A stretch of DNA of 64,000 bases from CAYSEW01 sp964430245 (GTDB lineage: Bacteria > Bacteroidota > Bacteroidia > Flavobacteriales_D > Parvicellaceae), in contig CAYSEW010000009.1 of the NCBI GenBank assembly GCA_964430245.1, positions 40,637-104,636 of the forward strand, given 5' to 3'. Shown one piece after another: positions 35,553 through 43,354 of the stretch. A program made the position numbers and the translations under genes. The first letter of the stretch is position 1, and every line of letters starts with the position of its first letter. The notes beneath the pieces are model-generated. The model worked only from the letters and a program-made list of their open reading frames with translations. It was not told the origin of the DNA and ran no database searches.

Positions 35553-37013
35553 TTAATTTTTAATTATATCAGAATAAACTCTAAACCCTTTTTTGTTTTC
35601 AGCAGTTTCAATATGAGAAAGCTGAATCTTATTGCTTTTTAAATGGTCTTCTTTTAGTGAGCGATTATGCAATTGCTCATAGGTTTCAACAGAAACTTTA
35701 GTTCTAGCATCTAAAGTGGAGAAAAGAGATGATTTTAGTATTTTATTTTTCCAATTATTTTGAATGACACCTTCGAAAACTTTGGATTTAGACCCACTTC
35801 CATAGCTAAAAAAGCCAATTTTATTTTTTGCGAGCTCTACATTATTTTCTAATGAGGAATTTAATAAGCTCAGTAATGACATAAATATAGAAGCAGTATA
35901 CATGTTGCCTATTTCAGATGATGCTTTTTCTCCACCTTTTAATTTTGCATCTATAAATTCTTGGTAATATTTTGACTTTCCTGCTTTTTTAATCCAAATA
36001 TTGAAATCAATTTGATTTTCATTGTGAGTACCTATTTCATTATATAGCTTTTCGATCTCATTGTTGTCTTTTAACCATTTTACCCAGTTTTTTACTAACA
36101 TTCTTCTTGCCTGAAAAGCATAGGGTAGGTGAAAGATCAAATGATCCCAATCTTTTAAAACATTGAGCTGTTTTTGGTTTTTAAAATGATCTAATGCTTC
36201 TTCATTTCTCTTTTGATAACAGGCGTTGGAGAATGGACCATCAAAAATAGGTTCCTCTTTGAATAGTTCAATTTTATGATTAGGGTCTGCCCAAAACTCT
36301 AGTGAAGTGTTATTTAAAAAAGACAAAATATCTTTTTCAGTTGTTGGTTGATTGATTTCAGCCAATGTTTCTTTTAACAATTCAATTTTATTATAAATTC
36401 TTCTTGGTTTAAAAAAGTCACCTTCACTTTTTGTGGCAATTCCCCAAGTTTCAGAAATAGCTAAAATAGTAGGATCTTCATTGATAAGCATTGCTACCGC
36501 ACCAGCTCCTTGGGTGTATTCTCCAGTAGAATTTAAGTCATATTTTGCAATATCGGAAGCTATAACTATTGCTTGCCTATTTTTTCCGGCATTTACCCAA
36601 TCTATGCTATTGTGTAACGCATCAACCCCACCTACACAAGCAAATGTCATATCTAGTACATCACAATTTTTTAAGCACCTTTCTCCATATTTATTTGCTA
36701 ATATTTTTTCAGCTGCTTCTACTGCATAGGTTGATGTAGGTTTAGCAGCATCTAAAGCACTTTCAGTTCCTAAATAAATTCTTCCTATGTTTTTTGGATT
36801 AATTTTATTTTCATCAATAAGAGAACGTAATGCATTGGCAGCAAAAGAGGCTGTGTCTTCATTTTTGTCTGCAATGGCCATTTTATTCAGTCCTAATCCT
36901 AAATTAAGCTTATCATAAGGAATATTCCTTTTTTCAGCCAGCTCTTTTATCGGGACATATAAAGAAGGTACATAGAATGAGATAGCGTCTATTCCTATTT
37001 TTTTAGTATTCAT
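35553..37013 (-). CDS. Hydroxymethylglutaryl-CoA synthase family protein
   Basis: This 486-residue thiolase-fold enzyme condenses acetyl-CoA with acetoacetyl-CoA to HMG-CoA, the entry to the mevalonate route for isoprenoids. The HMGS catalytic set is intact: Glu in GTESALDAAKP (about residue 86), the acyl-Cys in LDMTFACVGGVDAL (about 131), and His in LIFHLPYAFQARRM (about 305). FFSYGSGSKSKVF near 405 is also typical. Length is somewhat above bacterial HMGS (about 390) because of insertions in the middle. It lies between the SufT-like and DUF2480 genes in a minus-strand operon, so isoprenoid and Fe-S genes are expressed together here. No other mevalonate gene is in the window. Confidence 0.88.
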   Translation of the reverse strand: MNTKKIGIDAISFYVPSLYVPIKELAEKRNIPYDKLNLGLGLNKMAIADKNEDTASFAANALRSLIDENKINPKNIGRIYLGTESALDAAKPTSTYAVEAAEKILANKYGERCLKNCDVLDMTFACVGGVDALHNSIDWVNAGKNRQAIVIASDIAKYDLNSTGEYTQGAGAVAMLINEDPTILAISETWGIATKSEGDFFKPRRIYNKIELLKETLAEINQPTTEKDILSFLNNTSLEFWADPNHKIELFKEEPIFDGPFSNACYQKRNEEALDHFKNQKQLNVLKDWDHLIFHLPYAFQARRMLVKNWVKWLKDNNEIEKLYNEIGTHNENQIDFNIWIKKAGKSKYYQEFIDAKLKGGEKASSEIGNMYTASIFMSLLSLLNSSLENNVELAKNKIGFFSYGSGSKSKVFEGVIQNNWKNKILKSSLFSTLDARTKVSVETYEQLHNRSLKEDHLKSNKIQLSHIETAENKKGFRVYSDIIKN

Positions 37014-37033
37014 TATGGATTTTCACTTAAAGT

Positions 37034-37357
37034 TTATAACATTCCAAGGTCAAGTTTGGCTTCCTCACTCATCATATCTCTATCCCATGGTGGATCAAAT
37101 ACTATATTCACTTTAACCGAATTTACTCCATGCACTTCTTCTACTTTATTTTCTACATCTACAGGAAGTGATTCAGCTACTGGACAATTTGGTGAAGTAA
37201 GTGTCATCTCAATGTCGACATGGGCATTTTCATTAATTTTTATTTCATAGATCAGACCTAATTCATAAATATCAACAGGAATTTCTGGATCAAAAATTGT
37301 TTTAATCATATTAATGATTTTTTGCTCCATAGATATTTTTGAGGATGTGCTTTCCAT
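37034..37357 (-). CDS. DUF59 / MIP18-SufT family iron-sulfur assembly protein
   Basis: This 107-residue protein contains the MIP18 (DUF59) domain over almost its whole length. Signature parts are IKTIFDPEIPVDIYELGLIYEI, MTLTSPNCPVAESLP with the conserved Cys, and NIVFDPPWDRDMMSEEAKLDLGM. Family members help mature Fe-S proteins. I chose ATG 37357, 22 bases after the sufE stop; ATG 37408 would add 17 residues and overlap sufE by 29 bases, and ATG 37330 would be shorter by nine. It follows sufE and precedes the HMG-CoA synthase gene by 20 bases. Its role in Fe-S maturation is supported by family and position, not by any unique residue beyond the Cys. Confidence 0.88.
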   Translation of the reverse strand: MESTSSKISMEQKIINMIKTIFDPEIPVDIYELGLIYEIKINENAHVDIEMTLTSPNCPVAESLPVDVENKVEEVHGVNSVKVNIVFDPPWDRDMMSEEAKLDLGML

Positions 37358-37379
37358 TTTTAAGGGTTCTATTTCTTTT

Positions 37380-37799
37380 TTAGTTTTTGATTGAGTAAGC
37401 CAACGCATATGATTTAATTTGTTTTACCATTTCTACTAAGCCGTTAGCTCTAGTAGGTGAAAGGTGTGATTTTAATCCGATGTCATTTATGAAATTCATT
37501 TTTGCCTTTATAACATCTTCATGTTTTTGGTTATTTAATACTTTAATAAGTAACGATATAATTCCTTTTGTAATGATGGCGTCACTATCTGCAGTTAATT
37601 GAATTCTTCCATTTTCGCTTCCTGCATGTAGCCATACTCTAGATTGACAACCTTTAATAATATAATCTTCAGTTTTATATTTATCATCAATTATAGGCAG
37701 GTCTTTTCCTAGTTCAATTAGGTATTCATATTTTTCCATCCAGTCATCAAATAACGAGAATTCATCTATGATATCTACTTCTAATTTTTCAATGGTCAT
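37380..37799 (-). CDS. sufE: SufE-family cysteine desulfurase sulfur acceptor
   Basis: This 139-residue protein accepts persulfide sulfur from the cysteine desulfurase SufS and passes it on for Fe-S cluster building. The acceptor Cys lies in DYIIKGCQSRVWLHAG (about residue 50). The N-terminal WMEKYEYLIELGKDLP and the C-terminal HLSPTRANGLVEMVKQIKSYA are characteristic. It is first in a four-gene minus-strand unit (sufE, SufT-like, HMG-CoA synthase, DUF2480). A -7 promoter element and a perfect palindrome lie immediately upstream, the palindrome ending four bases before the ATG. sufBCDS are not in the window. Confidence 0.93.
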   Translation of the reverse strand: MTIEKLEVDIIDEFSLFDDWMEKYEYLIELGKDLPIIDDKYKTEDYIIKGCQSRVWLHAGSENGRIQLTADSDAIITKGIISLLIKVLNNQKHEDVIKAKMNFINDIGLKSHLSPTRANGLVEMVKQIKSYALAYSIKN

Positions 37800-37803
37800 T
37801 GTT

Positions 37804-37822
37804 ATTTAGATTAAATCTAAAT
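37804..37822 (-). promoter_or_regulatory. Palindromic operator candidate over the suf transcription start
   Basis: ATTTAGATTAAATCTAAAT is a perfect inverted repeat (8-bp arms, 3-base centre). It lies between the -7 element (37824-37831) and the sufE ATG (37799), so it covers the expected transcription start and leader. The shape resembles DtxR/MntR-type metal-regulator boxes (TTTAG...CTAAA), which would fit iron or manganese control of Fe-S genes. The regulator itself is not in the window. Confidence 0.5.
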
Positions 37823-37823
37823 A

Positions 37824-37831
37824 CAAATATA
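37824..37831 (-). promoter_or_regulatory. Bacteroidetes -7 promoter element of the suf-linked operon
   Basis: On the minus strand the site reads TATATTTG, an exact TAnnTTTG match, 25 bases upstream of the sufE ATG. No clear -33 TTG was found, which would be compatible with regulated transcription. Confidence 0.5.
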
Positions 37832-37867
37832 GTATTGCTTATTAAATGTTTGAATTTTATTAGAAAA

Positions 37868-39229
37868 CTATTTAAAAAGTGACTTAACTATTTCTGGTAC
37901 TTTCCCCACTTTTATTATTTTAATTTTTTTTGATAAATTTTCTAGATCCTGTGTGTATTTACTAATGTACATGGTTGTATAACCCATTTTTTCAGCTTCA
38001 TTTATTCGTTGATCAACCCTGGATACAGGTCGAATTTCTCCACTTAAGCCAATCTCTCCAGAAAAACATGTTTTTGAATCTATATTTAGGTCAAAATTTG
38101 AAGAAAGTATAGAACAAATAACTGCTAGGTCTATTGCAGGATCATCAATTTTTAAACCACCTGTTATATTTAAAAAAACATCTTTTTTCCCAATTTTAAA
38201 GCCACATCTTTTTTCTAAAACAGCCAATAACATATTTAATCTTCTAAGATCAAACCCAGTGGAAGACCGTTGAGGAGTTCCATAGGCAGCAGTGCTTGTA
38301 AGTGCTTGTATTTCAATTAACAAAGGTCTAAGACCTTCCATAGTAGCGGCAACAGTAACACCGCTTAATAATTCTTGATGATTATTGATAAGTACTTTAC
38401 TGGGATTGTCAACTTCTTTCAAGCCAGAAGATGTCATTTCATAAATTCCTAGCTCATTGGTGCTTCCGAAACGATTTTTAATACATCTCACAATTCTATA
38501 CATATAATGTCGATCTCCTTCAAATTGAAGCACGGTATCTACCATATGCTCTAGTATTTTAGGACCAGCAATGCTGCCCTCTTTATTAATGTGGCCAATC
38601 AATAGGATTGGAATATTATGGGTTTTTGCATATTGTACGATCTGGGACGTACATTCTCTTATTTGTGAAACACTTCCAGGAGATGATTCTATATGGTCTG
38701 TATGAAGTGTTTGTATAGAATCTAAAACAATAATTTCAGGAGATAGGTCATTTGCATGATGAATGATTTGCTGTACATTGGTTTCCTGCAGCAAATAACT
38801 TTGTTCCATAGCCCCTCCAATTCTATCTGCTCTTGATTTAATTTGATCATCACTTTCCTCCCCTGAAACATAGAGGATCTTGTAGTTACTTTTTAATGCA
38901 AGATTTAACAATAATGTAGATTTTCCAATTCCAGGTTCACCTCCAATTAGTACTACAGATCCAGGCATAAGCCCTCCTCCAAGCACTCTATTGAATTCTT
39001 TATCTGAAAAGATATACCTGTTATTGTTCTTTGGTTTGATTTCTGATATTTTATTGGGACTAGCCCTTTTTATTGATTCACCGGAAATCAAAGATTTAAC
39101 AGGATCATTTTTTTGAATAACTTCTTCAACATAGGTGTTCCATTCATTACAGGATTGACATTTCCCTATCCATTTACTAGATTGTGCTCCGCAATTTTGA
39201 CAGAAGAAAGTGGATTTAATCTTAACCAT
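37868..39229 (-). CDS. radA: DNA repair protein RadA
   Basis: This 453-residue RecA-related ATPase drives branch migration and processing of recombination intermediates. The N-terminal C4 zinc finger is intact (FFCQNCGAQSSKWIGKCQSCNEW). Walker A is GGEPGIGKSTLL (about 95-106), the RadA-specific KNRFGSTNELG motif is present (about 251-261), and the C-terminal third is the Lon-protease-like domain (LNITGGLKIDDPAIDLAV, FSGEIGLSGEIRPV). Length matches the family. It is downstream of the polysaccharide module on the same strand, 41 bases after its last gene, and upstream of the suf operon, from which it is separated by that operon's own promoter. Confidence 0.96.
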   Translation of the reverse strand: MVKIKSTFFCQNCGAQSSKWIGKCQSCNEWNTYVEEVIQKNDPVKSLISGESIKRASPNKISEIKPKNNNRYIFSDKEFNRVLGGGLMPGSVVLIGGEPGIGKSTLLLNLALKSNYKILYVSGEESDDQIKSRADRIGGAMEQSYLLQETNVQQIIHHANDLSPEIIVLDSIQTLHTDHIESSPGSVSQIRECTSQIVQYAKTHNIPILLIGHINKEGSIAGPKILEHMVDTVLQFEGDRHYMYRIVRCIKNRFGSTNELGIYEMTSSGLKEVDNPSKVLINNHQELLSGVTVAATMEGLRPLLIEIQALTSTAAYGTPQRSSTGFDLRRLNMLLAVLEKRCGFKIGKKDVFLNITGGLKIDDPAIDLAVICSILSSNFDLNIDSKTCFSGEIGLSGEIRPVSRVDQRINEAEKMGYTTMYISKYTQDLENLSKKIKIIKVGKVPEIVKSLFK

Positions 39230-39270
39230 GACCTAAAGATAAACGATGAAGTCGTATTTTTTTTATGTTG

Positions 39271-40740
39271 TTAATAATTTGAAGAATACTCAGTAGAAAT
39301 TGCTTTGGTTTTCTTCTCTTTTTCATGAAAAAGATCTATAGCAACAATGATTGCCATCATCCCCCAAACGGGAATAGATGCTTTGTCACTATCTAAATAA
39401 TTATTTAAAATACCGTGTGTGAAGTAAGTAACCATCCCTAAAAGAATCATCATAATAAGTCTTTTCATTGCTGGGTCTGCAGATTGAATATATAAAAGAC
39501 TTGCTTTATAAAAGAATACAATTACCAATAAAATCATCAAAAGCATGCCTATAAAGCCTTGTTCTGCTAATGGTCCAAGATATTCACTATGAGCATTTCC
39601 GCCATCACCAAAATTGGTGCTTATAATAGTAAGGTCTTTTGAATCTTGATAAGGCGCATAACAAAAGGTGTAAGTTCCTGGCCCCCATCCCTGAATAGGT
39701 CTTTCTTTAAATAACCTTATAGCTGAATTCCACCTATTAAACCGTTCTAGATTTGAGGCATCTGATGTTATATTAGACATGGATTCCACCCTTTCATTAA
39801 AATCCTCAGTCGTATGCTCAGCATTGTTTTTTTCAAGTAAAAAGCTTAGCTCATTATAGTTAATAAGAATAATAGACCCGATCATAAGGCCTGCAGTCAA
39901 TAGCCACTTAAACTTTATTTTAAATACAAATAATAAATAAATGAATAAAGCAGCAATAACACTTACCCAAGCTGCCCTTGTATAGCTGTAATAAAGTGCA
40001 ATACAAAAAATGATAAAAACAATATAAAGTATATATCTTGTGTATGGCGACCTTTTTGAGTCAGTCATCATACCAATTACAATAGGAATAAATAGAGCAA
40101 TAATGGCTCCATATGAAGTGTGGTCTTTAAAAAATGGCCACATGACCCAATGTCCTGCTTCTTCGCTAAAACCGTTTGAAGCATGATTAATAAGAGTGTA
40201 TATTAAAATGACAGTTAAAGGAATAAGAAATAGCCATAAAAAAGCATAAATATGGTCTATTCCTTTTTTAAAGAAGTGAATGCCAAGAAAAAACATGGGT
40301 ATTACAAACCAGAGTCTAGATAGTAAAAATTTAAAAGAAATAAGGGGGAATTCACTAGTCATACTTGTTAGGAAAATCCATGCTAATTGAAGTAAAATTA
40401 TTAGAGATATAGGATGTCGCCAATATGTATTGAGGTTGTTGTTTTTGTTATATATAATCTTGAATAAATAAATAAATAAGAGTATTAAAAGAATTGGCTC
40501 AGTTGGGATATATAATCCAAACCCTCCTGCACTTAGTGCTTCAAGATTAAATGATAATGGGGTACAAAATACGACTAATAAAAAAAGATATTCTAGCTTA
40601 AAAACAGTAAAATAGATGAATAGTAATGCTAAAGGAAATAAGCAGAAATAGTAAATTTCATTATAAATAAAAAATACATTGATTAGGATGAATAGGAATG
40701 AAGCTAATCCAATGTAATTATTTTTAATAATACTTATCAT
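39271..40740 (-). CDS. O-antigen ligase / Wzy-type polysaccharide polymerase family protein
   Basis: This 489-residue inner-membrane protein has about ten to twelve hydrophobic segments and a large periplasmic loop (about 300-390). That loop contains the Wzy_C/O-antigen ligase signature: RFNRWNSAIRLFKERPIQGWGPGTYTFCYAPYQ and, after a gap, NAHSEYLGPLAEQGFIGMLLM. Family members either polymerise repeat units or join glycans to a carrier. Its ATG overlaps the stop of the Wzz-like gene by four bases (ATGA). With the upstream Wzz- and Wzx-like genes it forms an export/assembly module; polymerase is favoured over ligase because of that context. Confidence 0.85.
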   Translation of the reverse strand: MISIIKNNYIGLASFLFILINVFFIYNEIYYFCLFPLALLFIYFTVFKLEYLFLLVVFCTPLSFNLEALSAGGFGLYIPTEPILLILLFIYLFKIIYNKNNNLNTYWRHPISLIILLQLAWIFLTSMTSEFPLISFKFLLSRLWFVIPMFFLGIHFFKKGIDHIYAFLWLFLIPLTVILIYTLINHASNGFSEEAGHWVMWPFFKDHTSYGAIIALFIPIVIGMMTDSKRSPYTRYILYIVFIIFCIALYYSYTRAAWVSVIAALFIYLLFVFKIKFKWLLTAGLMIGSIILINYNELSFLLEKNNAEHTTEDFNERVESMSNITSDASNLERFNRWNSAIRLFKERPIQGWGPGTYTFCYAPYQDSKDLTIISTNFGDGGNAHSEYLGPLAEQGFIGMLLMILLVIVFFYKASLLYIQSADPAMKRLIMMILLGMVTYFTHGILNNYLDSDKASIPVWGMMAIIVAIDLFHEKEKKTKAISTEYSSNY

Positions 40741-41726
40741 GCTGTTTTCAGCTCTTTGATCTTTTCTTTAAATAATAAAAGGATAACACTAAAGAAGACT
40801 GTAGAAAAAGTGGAAATAACTACTATAAGCCATCTTATAGGGTAGGATTTTTTTTCTGCAGGGTAAGCGATATCTACGATAAATTTATGAGATATTGAAC
40901 TATTGGCATCTGCTTCTGCTTGTTCAAAAGCTGTTTGCATGGTAGCAATTCTTTCGGTCATGAATTCTGCTTCTACCTGAAAAGAAGTTAAAATACTTCC
41001 ATATTTTTCTGTTTGATTGATCTTCTTTATATACTCTGCCTTCATTTTTGAATCGGATATATTGATCATTGCTTCAGTTAATGCCTGATAGGCATCTTGA
41101 GTAACCACACCTATTGATGTGAGTTGTGACATGGTGTCTCTAATTTCTTGTAATTCAGATTTCAATTTATGAAGTTTATTTTTCTTAATGTTGTAATCTG
41201 TTAGTGCTCTTTCATTGATCATGGCATTTTTTGTGCTGTCAAAAAGTAAAGCAATGTTATTAGCAATGTTTGCTGCTGTATCTGGGTTCTTGTCTAATAC
41301 CTTTATAAGCACTGCTCCATTTTTATTTCTTTCGAAATTGATGTTATCTGAATATGTTTCTTGTAAATCAGTATAAGCAAATTCATCTTCATTGTTAATT
41401 TCATAATGCTTCAGTAATTGAAATTTACTTATGATTTTATTTCTTATAAATGATGATTCTAGGATCTGCAACATTTGTTCAGCTTCTTCTTCCTCACCAA
41501 ATTTTGACACACTTTGATCTTCATTAGTAACTTCATTAAAAGTAACGGAGCTAGATTTTGCAGGATATAAAGTAACTACAGATTCATATTTCTCTTCAAT
41601 TAGTAAAGAAATAATAGAGGATGTAATAGCAGCAATTAACCCTATTATGATTAAGAATTTACGTTTGTTCCATAAAAATCCAAAAAGATCCAGTGAGTTA
41701 AATTCCAATTTTGATTGTTGATTCAT
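40737..41726 (-). CDS. Wzz/chain-length determinant family protein
   Basis: This 329-residue protein has the layout of polysaccharide co-polymerases: a membrane span near the N-terminus (about 22-44), a long periplasmic region rich in coiled coil (about 160-250, LHKLKSELQEIRDTMSQLTS) and a second span near the C-terminus (about 297-318) preceded by the PAEKKSYPIRW proline motif. No cytoplasmic tyrosine-kinase domain is attached. It should set chain length for the Wzy-type polymerase, whose start overlaps its stop. The start ATG is 33 bases after a strong -7 element with a well-placed -33 TTG. Confidence 0.85.
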   Translation of the reverse strand: MNQQSKLEFNSLDLFGFLWNKRKFLIIIGLIAAITSSIISLLIEEKYESVVTLYPAKSSSVTFNEVTNEDQSVSKFGEEEEAEQMLQILESSFIRNKIISKFQLLKHYEINNEDEFAYTDLQETYSDNINFERNKNGAVLIKVLDKNPDTAANIANNIALLFDSTKNAMINERALTDYNIKKNKLHKLKSELQEIRDTMSQLTSIGVVTQDAYQALTEAMINISDSKMKAEYIKKINQTEKYGSILTSFQVEAEFMTERIATMQTAFEQAEADANSSISHKFIVDIAYPAEKKSYPIRWLIVVISTFSTVFFSVILLLFKEKIKELKTA

Positions 41727-41758
41727 ACCTGTAATATTTAATATATACTAATAGTTGG

Positions 41759-41789
41759 CAAATGTAATTCATCCATGGGAACACTACAA
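41759..41789 (-). promoter_or_regulatory. Promoter of the Wzz-Wzy-like gene pair
   Basis: On the minus strand TTG (41789-41787) is followed after 20 bases by TACATTTG (41766-41759), an exact match to the Bacteroidetes -33/-7 arrangement. It lies between the flippase stop and the Wzz-like ATG, so the pair can be transcribed apart from the flippase. Confidence 0.6.
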
Positions 41790-41809
41790 ATGCATGAAAC
41801 CTTGTTTTT

Positions 41810-43270
41810 TTATGTATTGTTTTTAATAATGCCATAAATATTTTTCATACTTATCATTCCAGTTATCATAGAAAAAGTCAATAATGTTCCTAAAGAGATC
41901 AGTAAAGAAGGGATCCAGTGAAAGTTGATATAAGGTTCCCATAAGAAAATAGATGAGCTTATAAGAATGAATGATGCCAATGCTATTAGTTCTGTTTTTT
42001 TGATTTTGAGCTTCATTATTTTAAAGGCCAGGTAGACTTGTGCAATGGCAGTAATAACTTGAGTGATAAGACTTGCTAAAGCGGCTCCTTCAGAGCCAGT
42101 GTCTGGAATTAAAATTAAATTTAATGCTATATTAATCGTGACACCACAAGCAGCCATAATATTTAATTCCTTTAATGCTCCTTTTGCAGTAAGTAGGGTG
42201 CCGAAAATGTAGGTGGTGCAAATAGCGATAAAAGAAAGCATAAGAAAACCAAAGGCATTAGAAGCATGCGTAAGTGATGCGCCAACAGATCCATATCTCC
42301 AATTAATAATTTCACTTTTAAAACAATATCCAGTTAAGCCAATAACAACAGAAATTCCAAAAATTAATTTTAGGGATAGAAAAAGCAGGTCTTCAATTTT
42401 TTTATTTTCTTGAAGCATTCTGGAAAACAACGGCAATAATAAACCTGCAAAAAGATAACCGATCATATTGGCAGCCATAAAAAATCGATATCCCTGTGCG
42501 TATGAGGCAGCTTCAAGCTCCCCATTTGGATGAATTCTTTCAAGCATAACAGCATCTGAATAATAATAAACAGACATTAGTAAAATAAGTAAAGCAAAAG
42601 GCATACTTTTTTTTAAGATCAATAATGCAAAAGCGCTTTCCCATTTTAATTTAATTCTACCTGTCTGTCTTAATACTAGTGCTAAACCTATTAATGCGGT
42701 AGTTCCATAAGCAATGGTCTGAGCGTAAATAAACCATTCGATTTTAAAATGTTGCTCGGTTATACCGCCCCAAAGCAGAACACTGCAAATTCCAATTAGC
42801 AGAAGTCTATCCATAATGGATAAAATGCTATCCTCTCTAAACCTAAGAAGTCCAGCAAGATTAGATCGGAAGTATAGAATAAAAGCAACAAAGATTTGAT
42901 TAATACCAAGTAAACCAAGTATTTTGAGCTGGTCTCCATTATAATTAAGCAATAGCCCTATCAGAAAAAGTAGAACAAGATACCCTAACCCAAGTATTAA
43001 TCGTAGGGTAAATATTCCTGAAAAATGTTTGCTTAGGAGCTGGGAGTGCTTGGCAATATTTCGAGTATTGAAATTAATAATCCCAAGGTCCAGAAAGATA
43101 TTACATACAAAAGTAAGACCTAATAAGCTGAAATAGGCACCATAACTTCCAGGATTAGCTAATTCAGTTTCCTTAAGAATCTCAGCATCTATTCCTAGAA
43201 TATAGAAGGGTTTGATCAGTAGATTCAATAGCAGGACCAGTGCAAGATTGGATATGAATTTTTTCTGCAT
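41810..43270 (-). CDS. Wzx-type polysaccharide flippase (oligosaccharide translocase family)
   Basis: This 486-residue protein has about fourteen hydrophobic segments and the MATE/MVF-like polysaccharide-export fold. Helpful stretches are ETELANPGSYGAYFSLLGLTFVCNIFLDLGIINFNTRNIA near the N-terminus (residues about 34-73), a family hallmark, and PDTGSEGAALASLITQVITA in the C-terminal half. It should move lipid-linked glycan repeat units across the inner membrane. It lies upstream of the Wzz- and Wzy-like genes. No glycosyltransferases are nearby, so the sugar units are made elsewhere. Confidence 0.88.
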   Translation of the reverse strand: MQKKFISNLALVLLLNLLIKPFYILGIDAEILKETELANPGSYGAYFSLLGLTFVCNIFLDLGIINFNTRNIAKHSQLLSKHFSGIFTLRLILGLGYLVLLFLIGLLLNYNGDQLKILGLLGINQIFVAFILYFRSNLAGLLRFREDSILSIMDRLLLIGICSVLLWGGITEQHFKIEWFIYAQTIAYGTTALIGLALVLRQTGRIKLKWESAFALLILKKSMPFALLILLMSVYYYSDAVMLERIHPNGELEAASYAQGYRFFMAANMIGYLFAGLLLPLFSRMLQENKKIEDLLFLSLKLIFGISVVIGLTGYCFKSEIINWRYGSVGASLTHASNAFGFLMLSFIAICTTYIFGTLLTAKGALKELNIMAACGVTINIALNLILIPDTGSEGAALASLITQVITAIAQVYLAFKIMKLKIKKTELIALASFILISSSIFLWEPYINFHWIPSLLISLGTLLTFSMITGMISMKNIYGIIKNNT

Positions 43271-43354
43271 TATGAATGACCTATTTTATAGGTTTTCTGG
43301 TGGATGAATAATAATAACGTAGAAACTGTCTTTTTCTTATTCAAAATAAAAGTA

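Noticed and set aside
43280..43292. CCTATTTTATAGG inverted repeat before the flippase gene.
   Set aside because: Five-base arms are too short to tell from chance and no promoter was found next to it.
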